A program made the translations under genes and the position numbers. A DNA stretch of 45,175 nucleotides from Nymphaea colorata (taxonomy: Eukaryota; Streptophyta; Magnoliopsida; Nymphaeales; Nymphaeaceae), in assembly GCF_008831285.2 (NCBI RefSeq), contig NW_022205135.1:1-45175 (forward strand), written 5' to 3'. The notes beneath the pieces were generated by a model. That model ran no database searches and was not told the origin of the DNA. It was given only the letters and a program-made list of their open reading frames with translations. This document shows, piece after piece, positions 21,418 to 33,821 of the stretch; position 1 is the stretch's first letter; every line of letters starts with the position of its first letter.

Positions 21418-24400
21418 ATGCCCCCCAAAAAAGATGGTAAAAAGTAGGCCCTTTCCAAGCCCGACAATTCCGGAATCGCCAAACAGGACATATAATTCAA
21501 ATGCCAAATGACAATCAAAGCGACAGTCCCGAAGCCCCCAACTACGCAATCATGTTCGAATGGTTTGGAAACATTTCCGATAAAATCGAAAGATACGAGA
21601 CCCTCTTCTCGAAGCCTGGAAGAAATAACAAAGTAAAGATTCTCTCACCTAGATACATATACCTTCGATAAAGAATTCGACTTGCTTAGGATCGATGACG
21701 TACCAGATTTTTTATTCAGGATTTTTGCAAGACCATAGTAAGCAAGCAATTCTATCTTTATTTTGTGAATCCCGATGACAACAAAGTGGAGGACCAGCTT
21801 TTATTCGATTACAGTTCATTGTAGGAGTGAACTAAGGCCAGCCAAAAGTAATACAAAAGCTATTTAGTTTTACTTCTAAAGTAACACAATAAAAGCATTC
21901 GGAGTTGATTCTTTCTCCTTGACTTTAGTTGCTGACAAACCGCTACTTGGATAAGTGTACAGACATTATCTGAATCCTTTCTAGGTGGAGGTATCGGTGC
22001 CAAGGACCTACCAGTATAGAAAAGTTCTAAATATGAACCAGCGTATATCAAATATCAATTTTTCAATGGAGAAGTTGCGCAAACACATGGGTTGGTAGGC
22101 ACTGATAAATTGCTATGGTCACATAAACATGTTTTTCTTTTGGGTTTGATGAATTCCACAGAAATCAAAGAAAAAATGAGATCCAATTATCTTAAATTTT
22201 AGTTGCATGATCGCGATGAAGTCAATAACAAAAAGATCAAAGCTGATGTTGAGGTCTTCGATATCGGAAAAGCCATTCAAGAAGAAATGGAAAAGGAAAA
22301 ACCTGTCTAGGAAGATCCTAAGAAAAAAGGACAACCGAAGAAAGAAGAGAAGAAGGAAGTGAAGAAATAAGCAAAGAAATAAGCCAAGAAGAAAGATGCA
22401 AAACTTGGATAGCCTATCCTGCCTCCTAAAAAGTAAATTCTCTCCAACAATTATGGTGTCTCAGCTTGCTCACTCGTCGAATACTTAAAACCAACAATGA
22501 AAAACGCCAGATATAAGATCCCCGTAGTCCCAAGGAACACCTTTGAAGACTTCTAATCCCGCAACATCGATCTTAACACAACTGCTCGAAACTAAATGCA
22601 AAAGGTCATAGCTTCTAACAACTACTTTGACTGTGATACTGTTCTAGTTGTCGGCTTTAGTCTCGCATACCCGATCGGAACCTTTGTAAAACCACCCAAG
22701 GAAGAAGCAGTGCAGGTATAGGATCCAAAGAAGAAAAAAGATTCGAAATAGCACCAAAATAAGTGAAATAGGTTCCTGCTGAAAAGTAAGAAAAATAACC
22801 ATCAAAAGATGTCTTCGAAAGAGTTGTCTACATTGTCCCCTATAAAGATGCAGCAACAGTAAACAAATAGAGGATATCTTCTATAACTCCAATCAAAAGG
22901 CATTCAATTTGAAAAGTAGAAGAGAAATCACAACCCATCTACTTAATGCTCAAGAACAGGCAGCAAGACCTTGGATTATATCACAGGATTCGAGCTGACT
23001 GATCCATAAGGAAGGATCTATATCTTGGAGGGATTGAAGAGTGGAGCCATTCAATAGTTCCATAAAAAAATGATTAGAAGCGCTCCCAATACCAAAGACT
23101 ACAAAATCTTCAAAAACTCAGGAATCTCCTTTTCCTATCGTCTGTTCGCATCCTTCCATCTCGAGCTAAAAAGGGTAATTACATCATATAAAGATAAGAC
23201 TCAGACCAAGCCTTTCCCAGCTGCTTCTTTAGCCTTCCATCTACATAAAGAGTAAGGTGGCAGAGGAGATAAGCCAAAACCTGAATAAATTGGCAGATTT
23301 GAGGAAGATTTGTGATGACTTGGCAACCGCAGATGCCATGAACCTATGGCCGAACTCGGAATGGCTCATACAAATCGAACGCAAGTTTAGTCAATCACTC
23401 ACACAAGAAGATATCACAGGATAATAGACGAAAAATAGCAAAAAAGATACCCATGGTGACGGTGATGTCAACAAACAATAAAACTGCTCGAAAATACCGA
23501 CCTTAAAGTAGTTACAGCTGATGAGTTTTTCCTTCCTAAGATAAGTCCAGGCGCATAGGCAACAGCTTTCCCTCAGACTGGTTTCACATAAACAGCCAAT
23601 AAGCGAACAGTGATGACCAAAACATTCACTAAAGATAGTGGAAAATTGCTAGCTACTTACCAAATGAGAGGAAGGCCTTCCTAAATTCCCTAAGGAGAGC
23701 CAGTTTACATCTACGCTGGGCAAGCCAACAATTTTTACTAAAGAAAATTGAGAGAATTGCGATAGGAAATGAGGAAAAATCCAAATGTGATTTACACATA
23801 CAACAAAGACTTCTTTAGATTGGCCATTGACCCTAATGTGGTCGACGAATAGATAAAAAAATAACGAGAAATGAGTCTTTCTAAAATGTATTCAAAGGAT
23901 AAGTTTTCAAGCTTGCTTGTTCGCACCAAAGAATAAAGAATGAAGCTTCCAATAGACTCTCAGAGGAGGACGCAAACGATATTCGCAAATTCCCCTACCA
24001 TGAAGAAAAAGCACGCGAGAAAGAGATGAAGAAAAACGTGAGAGACCAACCACCGACAACGGAAGTTAGGATTTCAAAAAATACCTAAGGAAACAATAAA
24101 TCTTCAGCGAATTTCAACCTATGGAGGGATAGAAGCTCAGCCCTGTGGAGCAAGAGAAGCTTGATCGCTAGTTAAGATAGAAATACCTTGAATAATAGAA
24201 GAAGAAATTGAAGGGAGATCCTGTCATCAGAGTCAAGAAGGGATATTTCGCATAGAAATCATACGGAGTCGACAGGTTCAAAGACATTCGCGAGGGATAG
24301 ACTCACAAATTGGGACTAGTTGACTACAACAAGAGAGAAAAATCAAAAAAACCGGTCGAAACGCTTGAAGTTTCTTACAATCTGAAGGAAACTCCTGTTG

Positions 24401-24492
24401 ATCCCAGCTACAATCCCTTGATCAGAAGGGATGATCCTTCCCAAAACATACAAAAGATGAATTCAACTTCTACCAAGGAAGAGAAGTTTTGA
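21418..24492 (+). CDS. Ciliary protein resembling CFAP92 (KIAA1257 family)
   Basis: The protein starts MPPKKDGKKEALSK, a basic start common in axonemal proteins, and runs about 1,020 residues. Recognisable pieces are a C2-like segment (YLKFELHDRDEVNNKKIKAD), a Lys/Glu/Pro-rich insert, a strand-like CDTVLVVGFSLAYPIG, then FELTDPEGRIYILEGLKSGA, FKNSGISFSYRLFASFHLEL, MNLWPNSEWLIQIERKF, EPVYIYAGQANNFY and NPNVIYTYNKDFFRLAIDP. The order ...LEGL...RLY/F...NLWP...YAG...YTY... recalls CFAP92-type flagellar proteins as I remember them. The C-terminal 150 residues are in one clean frame (EKYLEEEKKKLKGDP, then VEQEKLDRE, KGYFAEKSYGVDRF) and end NSTSTKEEKF-TGA. Several slips lie between 21480 and 24050. 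The role in cilia is inferred from family resemblance only. Confidence 0.6.
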
Positions 24493-24632
24493 CAAGGACG
24501 CAAGTCTACAAACCACTCAAAGATACCCTCTTGTGATTCATCTATTAATTCTATTAATCCCATATCCTCTCCATCAACCACCATCATTCATCATTACCTT
24601 CTTACTCATATCACAAACTACATAGATACATA

Positions 24633-25952
24633 TCATGCTCCAATCTCCACCCCCAATTCCTTCATTTTATCATCAATGATCATATTCAATTTGAATTCCT
24701 TCTCTATATAATCTCGAGATTCAGTCTTCTTCCAATGTTTGAACAGCTCAGCATCGCAAAATTCAAGCAATTGCTTTTCTAGTTTTTTGATATCCGACAG
24801 TTGGACGGTTTCTTTGGTTACTTTCTCTCGGATACTGGCATCGATATGCTAAATTACTTCACTTTTGCCGATGAGTCTATTGATCTATGATCTCCTTTCC
24901 GATATGAGTGAATTTTCAAGCGTAATCTCCATTTTTATCTTCCGAACAGCCAAACAAGCATCAAAGCATTGCGTATACTTATTCCCGCCATCGATCTCAT
25001 CCTTATACAGAGCGTAACAACGAAGGATATGACTTCCAGGGATGTAGTTGATGAACGCTTGGAAATTCTAGAGGACCGCTGCACCCGGTGGCTGGTTTAC
25101 ATTAAGATTGAACTCTGAATAGGGAAGCAGCAAGAGAGTCCCCACGAGGTTGAGCAGCAAGGAGTGGTAGTAAAATTCATGGTAAGTTGTATTTTCAACA
25201 TTATTGAACACCATAATGGCCCTAACTATCACTTGAGTATTCGAGAGTAAAAAAATAAGAAAAATGAACCGTTTAAAATCCAGCTATTTGTAGCTCTTGA
25301 TGCTGAGGGTATACGACACCGCCAGCATTATATACCTTAGGATCGTACTGATCCAATCAACAACTCCACTTTGCTTGGGACATAGCAATTAAAAGGTCAT
25401 TTTGGCAGCATGAATAGTCAGGCCATCTGAAGTTCCCTCCATCTATATCAAATTGCTGAAGAGCATCACCAAGACGTAGAGTAAGGATATTGCCACTATT
25501 CTCCACTAGTTTCGAAAGATAGCTATTGCCCATTTCGGCAGTTCTCTGCTCTAGGTTTAAATGAAGCAGATGCTGACCCTCACAGTCTTCAATGCGAATA
25601 TCACTAACGGAAAGTCCCGAAGTGCAGAGTATATCAAAGCTAAGAATTTTAGTCCTGCGTGATCGTAGATCCTGCACTGCCCGCAATTGTCATCAGGGGA
25701 AAGATACTCCACTTGGTAGTAGCTATTGCGTTGTTAGACCTGCCTAGCGATGACGCTGATGATGTTGATGAGGAGGAAGGAGGCAAGGGCGGCGAGAGTG
25801 CATATGGGGGAAAGTTGCTTGATGGGGAAACGCTTGCTGTGGCGGTTGATGTTGGAGAAGATGAAGGCGGAGAGGCAGATCTGAGCGATGAGGCACAGGG
25901 CTTATGGCCAGCCTGAGGTCTAGAGATCGGCCAAGAAGGTATCGAATGACAT
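24633..25952 (-). CDS. Seven-TM receptor-like protein with C-terminal RGS-like domain
   Basis: This 1,320-nt ORF is open without any frame break: 439 residues and TGA, with about ten in-frame TAA/TAG codons. Seven hydrophobic helices can be counted: ALCLIAQICLSAFIFSNI, ICTLAALASFLLINIISVIA, LKFLALIYSALRDFPLVIF, WRIVAISLLYVLVMLFSNLI, WISTILRYIMLAVSYTLSI, FKRFIFLIFLLSNTQVIV and FYYHSLLLNLVGTLLLLPY. A soluble domain of about 140 residues follows: NFQAFINYIPGSHILRCYAL, EHIDASIREKVTKET, and KKLEKQLLEFCDAELFKHW...SRDY. This order matches RGS domains (F..F, L..Y, INI....R..I, F..A...V...L....F..F..S..Y), which speed GTP hydrolysis by G-alpha subunits. The layout is that of plant AtRGS1 and of receptor-RGS proteins known from protists. 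The RGS call rests on motif spacing alone. Confidence 0.72.
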
Positions 25953-26238
25953 GGGTAATTATGTTAAATTTCTGACAAATCAAATACATTTTGATGCGTG
26001 ATGGATATTATACTTACCCTAAAGGAAATTTAGATCAAATGATAAGATGAATTGGATTAAGGCATTATGACTTGGGAGGATTAATTAGGATGCATCGGAA
26101 TCGGATAAATTGATCTTTACTTCTCTTATGTTTATTTTATCAAAAGAACTGGTTGGTTTATTCATCCTTATATTTTTGAAAGTTTACTTATTAAATCAAT
26201 ACTTTTTACAAGAATGATTGCTAATCTTATATTATAAT

Positions 26239-27946
26239 ATGTTAAGAGAGCCTGATCTAGATGTGAGCGATTTCATGGAAAGGAATCAGTCGTAATTTCA
26301 GAGATATGAGAGAGATATCATCTATTGCTAGAGTCCGATTAAAGTGTGGGCGTCCTTTGCCGAAAAAGTTGGAATCATCAATAAAGATTGCCTTATCGTT
26401 ATGTACAAAGCAGCATAAAATGAGCTTAGGATAGGCTACGTCGAGAAGATATATCACAGTTCTCCCTTTATCAGAAGGATAAACGATATCGAGAAAAAGA
26501 TTCACCTTCAAGATATCGTAAACGTTTGCCCCATTAATTAGATCAAGTTGTCGATCAGTTACGTGGACAAGAAGGGAGAAAAATTTAAGTAACTTGTCTT
26601 TGAGTTTCCTTATAAAAAAATGCAAATAAATGGCTTACTTTCATTTTCGAATAAAAGAATAATCTCACTAAACCCATCAATCTTGCCAATTAAAAAATCC
26701 AAGAATTCAAAGCCACCTAGGAAAAACTTCAATCGTAGATTCAATCCAAAGAACAAGCATATGACAATCTATCGATCCTTTATGAAAATATGAAGCAAGT
26801 TTGCAAATAAAGTGACTAAAAAATAAACGTTTTAGGAAAGTAGCAAAAAGATCTAAAGAAAAGAATTTAGTAGCTTGAGAATTAAAGATAAATCATGCTT
26901 GCAAAAATGCAGTAGGTATAAAAATAGAAAAGATATATGGAGGAAAGATGCAAAGAGTTTTCAATATAGGTAGGCCTGCTCAAAAAGACAATATAAGACA
27001 ATCATGCAAGATAACAATAATAACGCAAAAAACACTCCCAATAAATATCATCACTAACTTCCAAACTTTCCTGCTAGTAAACAAAAAATAAAACCTTATC
27101 CAAGCGTTATGAATAGCTAATAGAATAGAACAAAAATGTAATCATCTAATTCAAGAAGAACAACCAAAAATTGCTATAATAGTTAAATTCCTTGAGAGAA
27201 TCCTGCGACCAATAGAAAAATCCAATAAAAACTCAAAATAAGATCTAAATAATGTAGTCTTGGAACTGAGTAGAACTATCGAGTAACTGTCAGAACAGCT
27301 AAAGGATGCCAAAATGTAAATTTAAAATGGAATGCGAAGAGAGACAGCCTTGAAAGCGTAAATCAAAGGCAGAATATCAGAGATAAGCAGAAGGGAATAA
27401 GAAAATGCCTTCCTTAGACTGCAAAACTTCTTCACAGGCAATGCACTCGAGGATTACCATCACCACAAACTCTACCTCAAAGAACAGCTCTAAAACTTCC
27501 GCCACATGAGGATCACAAGGACGCGTCTCCTCTACAAGTTCGATAGACTAAGTAAGGTCAACTTTCACAACTATATCGACAACTAGCCAGACATCGTCCT
27601 CGTGGTAAAGACAGCCGAAGGCGCCTTCTTGGCCGGTTACAGTGAATCCCCCATTTCCCCTCACACCATCGCTGAAAAGCCGGGCATGATCATCAGCCTC
27701 ACTAACCAAATCGTATTCCACATGCACGAGGACAAAAAAGCAGTCACCTACGACGACTATTACATCATCTTCGGGAACTCAGAGATAAGGGTGAAGAGCT
27801 TGGAACTAAGCGTCTTCAGCAATTTCGGAATCGCCAATGGGTTTTTCAATCATAAGGGTTTGGGAGTTTAGGCATTGTTCTGTAATAGTAATAGAGAAGT
27901 TGGAATCGAGACATATGAGGTTCATAGAGTATACTTCAATATGTGA
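26239..27946 (+). CDS. Coiled-coil protein with C-terminal TLDc domain (A)
   Basis: Three parts are seen in about 565 residues. Residues 1-150 (MLREPDLDVSDFMERNQSEF...) form a folded region I do not recognise. A long coiled coil follows, reading as Glu-rich heptads when TAA/TAG are Glu (EQKDLKKRIEELENERE, RYMEERCKEF, KRYEELIEENKNVIIEF). The C-terminus is a TLDc domain: LLYKFDRLSKVNFHNYID, VLVVKTAEGAFLAGYS, MIISLTNQIVF, DYYIIFGNSEIRV, SNFGIANGFF and the closing ETYEVHRVYF. TLDc proteins act in oxidative-stress responses and bind V-ATPase in animals; ciliates have many of unknown role. Two -1 slips (near 26695 in A6 and near 27215 in A5) are each fixed by one A. The next gene is a convergent paralogue with stop codons 63 bp apart. 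Confidence 0.8.
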
Positions 27947-28009
27947 TGATAGTATCAACCGTAATAATAATAATAGCAACAATTCTTGATAGATGATAAT
28001 GATGATGGA

Positions 28010-31000
28010 TCATATATATGCGATTTCGATTTGGTAGAATTCATAACTTTCCAACTCCATTTCTCTTTCTTTTTCGCCTCCGCCCAACAGTACCGGCACT
28101 TTGAGTCCCCTCGAGGCATAGTAACCATTACTGATGCCGAAATTGCTGAACAGCGTATTCTCTTGAGATTTTAGGCGAAGCTATGAGTTTCCAAAGATTA
28201 TATAATACTCGTCGTAGGTGATTGCTTTCTTATTTGGTTAGATAAGAGTAAAAACTTCATGGTTTGTCAAGGAAATGATGAGTCCGTCACCTCTGGAGTG
28301 CTCCTTTGGCTTGAATGAATCTTCCGTGTAGGCTGCAATAAAATATCCATTTTTCATCTTGACAATAAGGACAAGGTTTTCCTTTCTGTCGATATAATTG
28401 TGGTAGTTAACTTTGCTTAGCGGATCATAGCGGTATATTAGCTTACTCTTCAATATTTTAGCATTCGTCCTATTTTCTATGACCTCTTTCAGATATTTTT
28501 TGTGTTGTTGGTAATACTCAAGCAGGTCGTTTTGGAAAAGAGAATCTAGGCTACGATCACCTTCCTTGCGCAAAATGAGCTAGTTTTAAAGCATATTGGC
28601 TCTCTCCTCGTATGCCTAGAGCATCTTTATTCTGTTTTCGCATCTCTAGAGCTCTAATGTGGTCAGACGTTGATATTATGCATGCTAATTCATGAGACTT
28701 TACTTTTATTCTGAAAGAATGCTGATCTGTTTATCTTTGAATTAGGATTAAAGGGTTAGCTACTATACTTTCGCTTTGAGCTATTCGTTTTATTTTGCTA
28801 ATTTTTTGATCTTTTATTACAAATTGATGATAATTTCTTATCTTTATTTGAGTTGTTATGTGACAAGACTTATTTTCTATGTGTTATTATGGAGTTGCTG
28901 TGTGGTAATGTCTAGTTTTTATGTGATATTGTGGAGTTATTCTGACAGCTTAGCGATGGTTTCATCTTTTTCGCTAACTTCTCTTTGCCGACTGTTTCTC
29001 AATTTATCAATGAATTCCTATGTTTCAGCCTTCTTTGCCTCATCATCTATGTCCTTGGCATCTATGGACTGATTGAATTTAGTTATTTCCTCCAAGGTCT
29101 GGTTGAGTAGGTCCACTTGATGCGTAAGATGCTCGATTTATTATTCATACTTTTTAATTTTCTTCTACATTTTTTGCTTTTATAGGGTATTTGCGCCTTG
29201 GTTTGCTTTCAATACAAGCGCTTCCTTCTATTTCTCCTTGATCTTTAGCTCGTTTTCCAATTTTTAATTGTCATCCGTCAATTTGTAGAACAATTAATCA
29301 AGTTCTTTGGTCTTCTTCTTTTACAGCTACAATTCTTATGTGAGTCTGTGTATTGTTAGCTGAGCATTTTTGATATCATTGCTCTGCTGTTGGACTATAT
29401 CCTAAATGTGTCTCCTGGATTGGCTTACCTCGATATTAATTTACTTTAAGGCTTTCTCATAATTTTTATTAGATTCGATAAGCTTTTCATTATCTTGAAT
29501 TAATTTCTTATTTTTCGCTTATTCTTGATGTAGTTTTTATTATATTATTTACTTTTCTTTGGTCGCAGCTTATGCATTTTCTACTAAGTCCTGAGACAAC
29601 TTCTTTGTTTTAGCTTACTCTTAGCGCAATTTTTCTTATATTTTCTGCTTTTCTTAAGTTGTAACTGATCCTGCTTCTTATAATTAAACAGTTAATTTCT
29701 TGTTTTTGTCTTATTCTTGAGCTAATTTCTATTATAGCAATTTATTCTCTTTGGTTTTAGCTTATATTTTTCCTATTAAATCGCTAAACTTATTGTTCGT
29801 CTTGAGTTCTGATAACTATCGTGCATTTTATTCTATTATTCGCTTATTTTATTTGAGCTAGTGCTCCATATCTTCGATCTTTTTGTTTTTCTATGTGAGT
29901 TCAGCTGACAAAGAATCAATCTTTTTGTTCTTCTATGTGATTTCAGCTGACAAAGAATCAATCTTTTTGTTCTTCTATGTGATTTCAGCTGACAAAGAAT
30001 CAATCTTTTTGTTCTTCTATGTGATTTCAGCTGACAAAGAATCGACTTTTTACTTTTTCTATGTGAGTTCAGCCGATAAAGAATCAATTTTTGATGTTTT
30101 ATCTGCTAATTCTGCTTTATTTTGATTAAATTTTTATCGAAGTTGTGCCAATTATGCGTATGTTTGCTGTTTACTTTTCAATTGTTATTATAGCAAATTA
30201 TAGTTTTGGCTGTCTTTCTCTTCAATTTACTTCTTTAATGCTTTGGTCTACTTCTCAAAGCCTTCAAGCTGGCAATTCAGCCCATTGATTTATTGTTATT
30301 TTATTTGTATTGTGTTGTTCAGCATGTTTTTCTCTATCCTTAATAAATCCTTCTATTGCTAACTCTGTTTGTGTTTTTCTGTGATATCTGATAGTTGTTG
30401 AGTCAGATCCTTTATCTCCTTGTCATACTTTTTGCTCTATGCTATTCTCATGATTTCCTTGTCTTGCTATTGCTGCTCCATTTTGTGATATTTGTTGATT
30501 TGCTATAATAATTTCTCTTGGACTCTCGCTTTTTCTTGTATTTCTTCTTTGGCTAGTTTGAGTTCTTCATTGGCTTCATTAAGATTGGCTTGGAGAGCAA
30601 TCCATTAGGTTTCTTTTTGGGATAGATTGTTGTAATACTGTTGAGATTGGTCTTGAATATGCTCTAGCAGTTAGTTCAAGCCGTTTTATTTCTCTTCGTG
30701 AGCTTTTTTGTCAGCTTTAAGTTGGATTAATAATGCTTACTTTTCAGATTTGAGCTTATCTATTTCAGAATTGAGACTATGCTTGGAATCCTCAAGCAAA
30801 GTCCAGCTTTATGAGAGTTTTCTTTATAAGTCTTCATTTTTTTTGCTCAAATCGTTATATTAAGATAGTTCAACCTTTCCTGAGGACTAATCTAGGAGTT
30901 CAAATTTAGCTGAGTCGTCTTTTGCTTTATTTTCCATTTATAGCCTTGCATTCTTTTCCTTTCGGATTGCATCTTTGAGTTATTATACCTATTTCTGAAG

Positions 31001-33821
31001 GACATGGCATTTGCTTTCGGAGTCTTACATTTTTTCTCTAATCGTTTGCAAGTTGAGTGTCAAATTTATGTTTTAGTTCTTCTCCTTGTCGTATTATGTC
31101 TTAAGACTAGCTTAAGATGCCTTTATGCGTTCATATTATTGAGTATGCTTGATTTCTAGTTGTTTTATTGCTTCTTTAGATTACTTTTGATGATCTTATA
31201 GCTATAAATGCTTTTATGATAATTTTGTCATATAATTTTATGCTTATTTTTAGATTTGCTTTAGTCTTTAGCTGCTATCTTTCAGCTCTTTTTCAAGATG
31301 CTCTATTTTCTCCTTGTCTTGTTTGGCCAGTTGGGCTAAGGCTTGGTTTGATCCTTTTAATTGGTCAATTTCAGCATTAAGTAGCCTTTGAACGGCTTAT
31401 TTATTCTATCTTTATGAAATTGATTGGTTCAATCTGATAATTTATTACTATTTTTCATGATTTTCTTTTGCCAAACTCTAAATAGTTTATTTGGATCGCT
31501 AATTTTCATCTTTTTGTGCTTTTAGCTAGCCTTCCAGCCGTTAGATATTCTTCTAAAGGCCATCTTTAATCTACTCCAGCTCTTTGATCCTTTGATTTAT
31601 TTCACTGTTTTATTTGTGCAATCTCTGGCTTTCCTGCTGTTTGCTCTACAAAGCATCGTTAAGTTATTTCTATCTCATTTACATGGCTAGTCCAACCTAC
31701 TTGTACTTTGATATTTGAAGCTTCATTTATTATCTTTATTTTTCGGTGTCCTTTCTCAACTAATCGAGCTGTTGCTGTAATAACTCTATGTCTATGACGA
31801 GCTTTCCATTCGCTTATTCTAGTTTTTGCTTTTATTGTCTTAAATGTAGAGTATCTACTGTTATCCCATATGCCTACGTTCTTATTCTTTCGGTTTATCT
31901 TTTTGATCTTTCTGTTATTACTTGATTGATTATAAGGAAAGGGCTTATTTCTCAAGGCTTCTCTTCGATAGTTGGAGTATTCAGTTTAAAGCTTCCTATA
32001 ATCTGACTAAAGGCATTAAATCTGTTATTTTTGTTTGAATGTTTCCTTTTTCAAGACTTATCCCCATGCAATTAATTAATGTTGATCTTGTTAGTTTCGC
32101 TTCATATCGGTAATTTAGGCATCTTTGTCTCTGATTTGATGGAAAAGTTATTAGATTTTTTCATCCTTTTAGAGCATTAGTTGCTAGGCAATTAGTCTTT
32201 ATCTTTCAGATTTCTTCTGGCTGGTTTATAGTTGTTGAATCCTTTGCTATCTTATCCAATCCTTTTATTACAATATCTTTATCTGCTATTTCAATTTAGA
32301 AACTTCGCCATTAAGCTTGCCTATTCTTTGCTCAAATTATCTCTTCTAAAAGGCTAAATTATCGGCTTAAGTTTCCTTGTCGTGAGTTAACCTTTACAAT
32401 TATCTCTTAAGGTTGATGTTTTGGCCTTTCAAGGATTCATTCTATGCTATGAGACCCTTTAGTTGAGTTTATAATCCTTTGACTGAGAGGCTAAGATTGT
32501 ACAATCTTTCTTATAGCTGGCTATTCTTCTCTTTCGCAGTCACCATTTTCTGCTAGATATACTTGTACTCTTTTTCTGCTTATTATTTCAACTGTTTTTA
32601 CTTCTTCAACTACTCGTCTAGTTCTATATTTTCTCTTGGAATCTTTGCAAGATTGGGTCATGGTCTTCTTAGTTACTTTTTAATTTATCTGTTAGACGTT
32701 TATTTTCTGATAAAATTCCTGATATTTCTCTCTATATCTTTCGATAATTTTCTTAGAGGGTCTTGAAACTTCTCAACTTTTCATTCAATTTTTCATTTTA
32801 TATTCTTAGGGCTTCTTTTTGGTTATGGATTTACTGGTTGTTTGCCTCGATATATTGTATTGCTTCTCTAACTTTTTGATCAGTAATTTGTCTTTAAACA
32901 GAAAGCTCGTTTTTTATTTTCTTTTTTTACTCAAGAGTTATTCTTAGCTATCTTTATAGGGAATTAACTCTGGCTTTGAGATCTTGATATCCTTCAAGTA
33001 ATTCGTTATTATATGCTCTCCTTTTGCTGCGAAGCTAGCCGCATGTTTCCTACATTTTTTTAAAGGACTTGCTGTTGAGTGATCAGCAATCCTCTCACTT
33101 GGCCTTTCTACCCCTAAATTCTCTTCACCTGATTCTTTAAAAAATCAATCTCACGCTTCAATTAAGTTTCATTTTTTTCCTTACCTTGGAAACTTTTCTC
33201 CGTGATTCCTTTCGACTGTGTTTTTGTAGAGAGCGTTTCAGAGCCTTGCAGAATATTCTTCAGATTGTTGATGAGGGATATGGATTGATCTGGCACAAAT
33301 TTTATGAATTAAATTGCCTTCAGCTTATCACCTTGGTGCTTACAGATGAATTATATGACCTTGGCTTCATTGGTCAGCTTTACCACCTTCTTGAGAGCAT
33401 TCAGGTCAAGCTATCTGATGTCGTCTTTCAGCTTCACACCCTAGGGTCAAACATCTCCTATGAGCTAAGCCTATTGAGCAAATCATTGAGAGAATCTATC
33501 TTAAATACAAGGTTATTTTTGCGATCTATATCTATGTGTATGTACATTTGACATTGTGATACTCAGTATTAAAGAAGAAAATTTTTCTTTGAGGATTGGG
33601 TTAGATAGTCTCTTGATGTGTCTTTCAGCCTATAGCTCGTTGTCATTATTCAAAGCATTTAAAATGTCCTCGCATATCAAGATCTAATCGACTGAACGAG
33701 ACATAGAGTTTTGGTGGTGGTTGTTTGGCATTAGTGGTGATTACGAGTATTGATATTTAGTGTTCGGTTTAGAAGTTGTGGAGTTGTTTCGTGCTCCATA
33801 GTTGAACTCGTTTCCTTGCAT
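28010..33821 (-). CDS. Giant coiled-coil protein with C-terminal TLDc domain (B)
   Basis: About 1,900 residues from ATG 33821 (MQGNEFNYGARNNS). After a short N-terminal region (EAERHIKRLSNPILKEKF) and a 31-nt intron, nearly 1,600 residues are coiled coil, extremely rich in in-frame TAA/TAG that suit Glu in heptads (QKEALRIENEKLNEKLRSF is one stretch). A 14-residue unit repeats five times near 30 kb. The C-terminal TLDc domain parallels that of the convergent gene: LIYRYDPLSKVNYHNYID, LVLIVKMKNGYFIAAYTED, LIISLTNHEVF, DEYYIIFGNSELRL, SNFGISNGYY and ESYEFYQIEIAYI-TGA. The coding strand is A-rich (T-rich on the plus strand). One slip near 33440 (GGG) was placed; others within the coil probably exist. 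A rod-like scaffold is the natural expectation. Confidence 0.78.
29880..30090 (-). repeat. Five tandem 42-bp repeats in coiled-coil gene B
   Basis: The anchor TCAGCTGAC (or close variant) recurs at 29901, 29943, 29985, 30027 and 30069, exactly 42 bp apart. The three central units are identical; the outer ones carry a few substitutions. Each encodes 14 residues (KNKKIDSLSAEIT plus a TAG-coded residue), that is two heptads, so the repeat extends the coiled coil without changing its register. Confidence 0.95.
33532..33562 (-). other. 31-nt intron in coiled-coil/TLDc gene B
   Basis: The coding strand begins GTATCACAATG and ends TACACATAG. Removing 31 nt joins SLIL to NIDRKNNLVFKIDSL in frame; left in, the frame hits TGA within about 25 codons. 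The donor GTATCA is weaker than the GTATGT of the other introns, so a one-base error nearby remains possible. Confidence 0.6.

Noticed and set aside
29880-30090. Possible CRISPR-like or satellite array
   Set aside because: The 42-bp units have no spacers and keep coding register inside a coiled-coil gene.
33420-33450. A second short intron (23 nt) in coiled-coil/TLDc gene B
   Set aside because: The segment GVKLKDDIREL encoded there looks like coding coiled coil; one missing G in GGG explains the frame change better.
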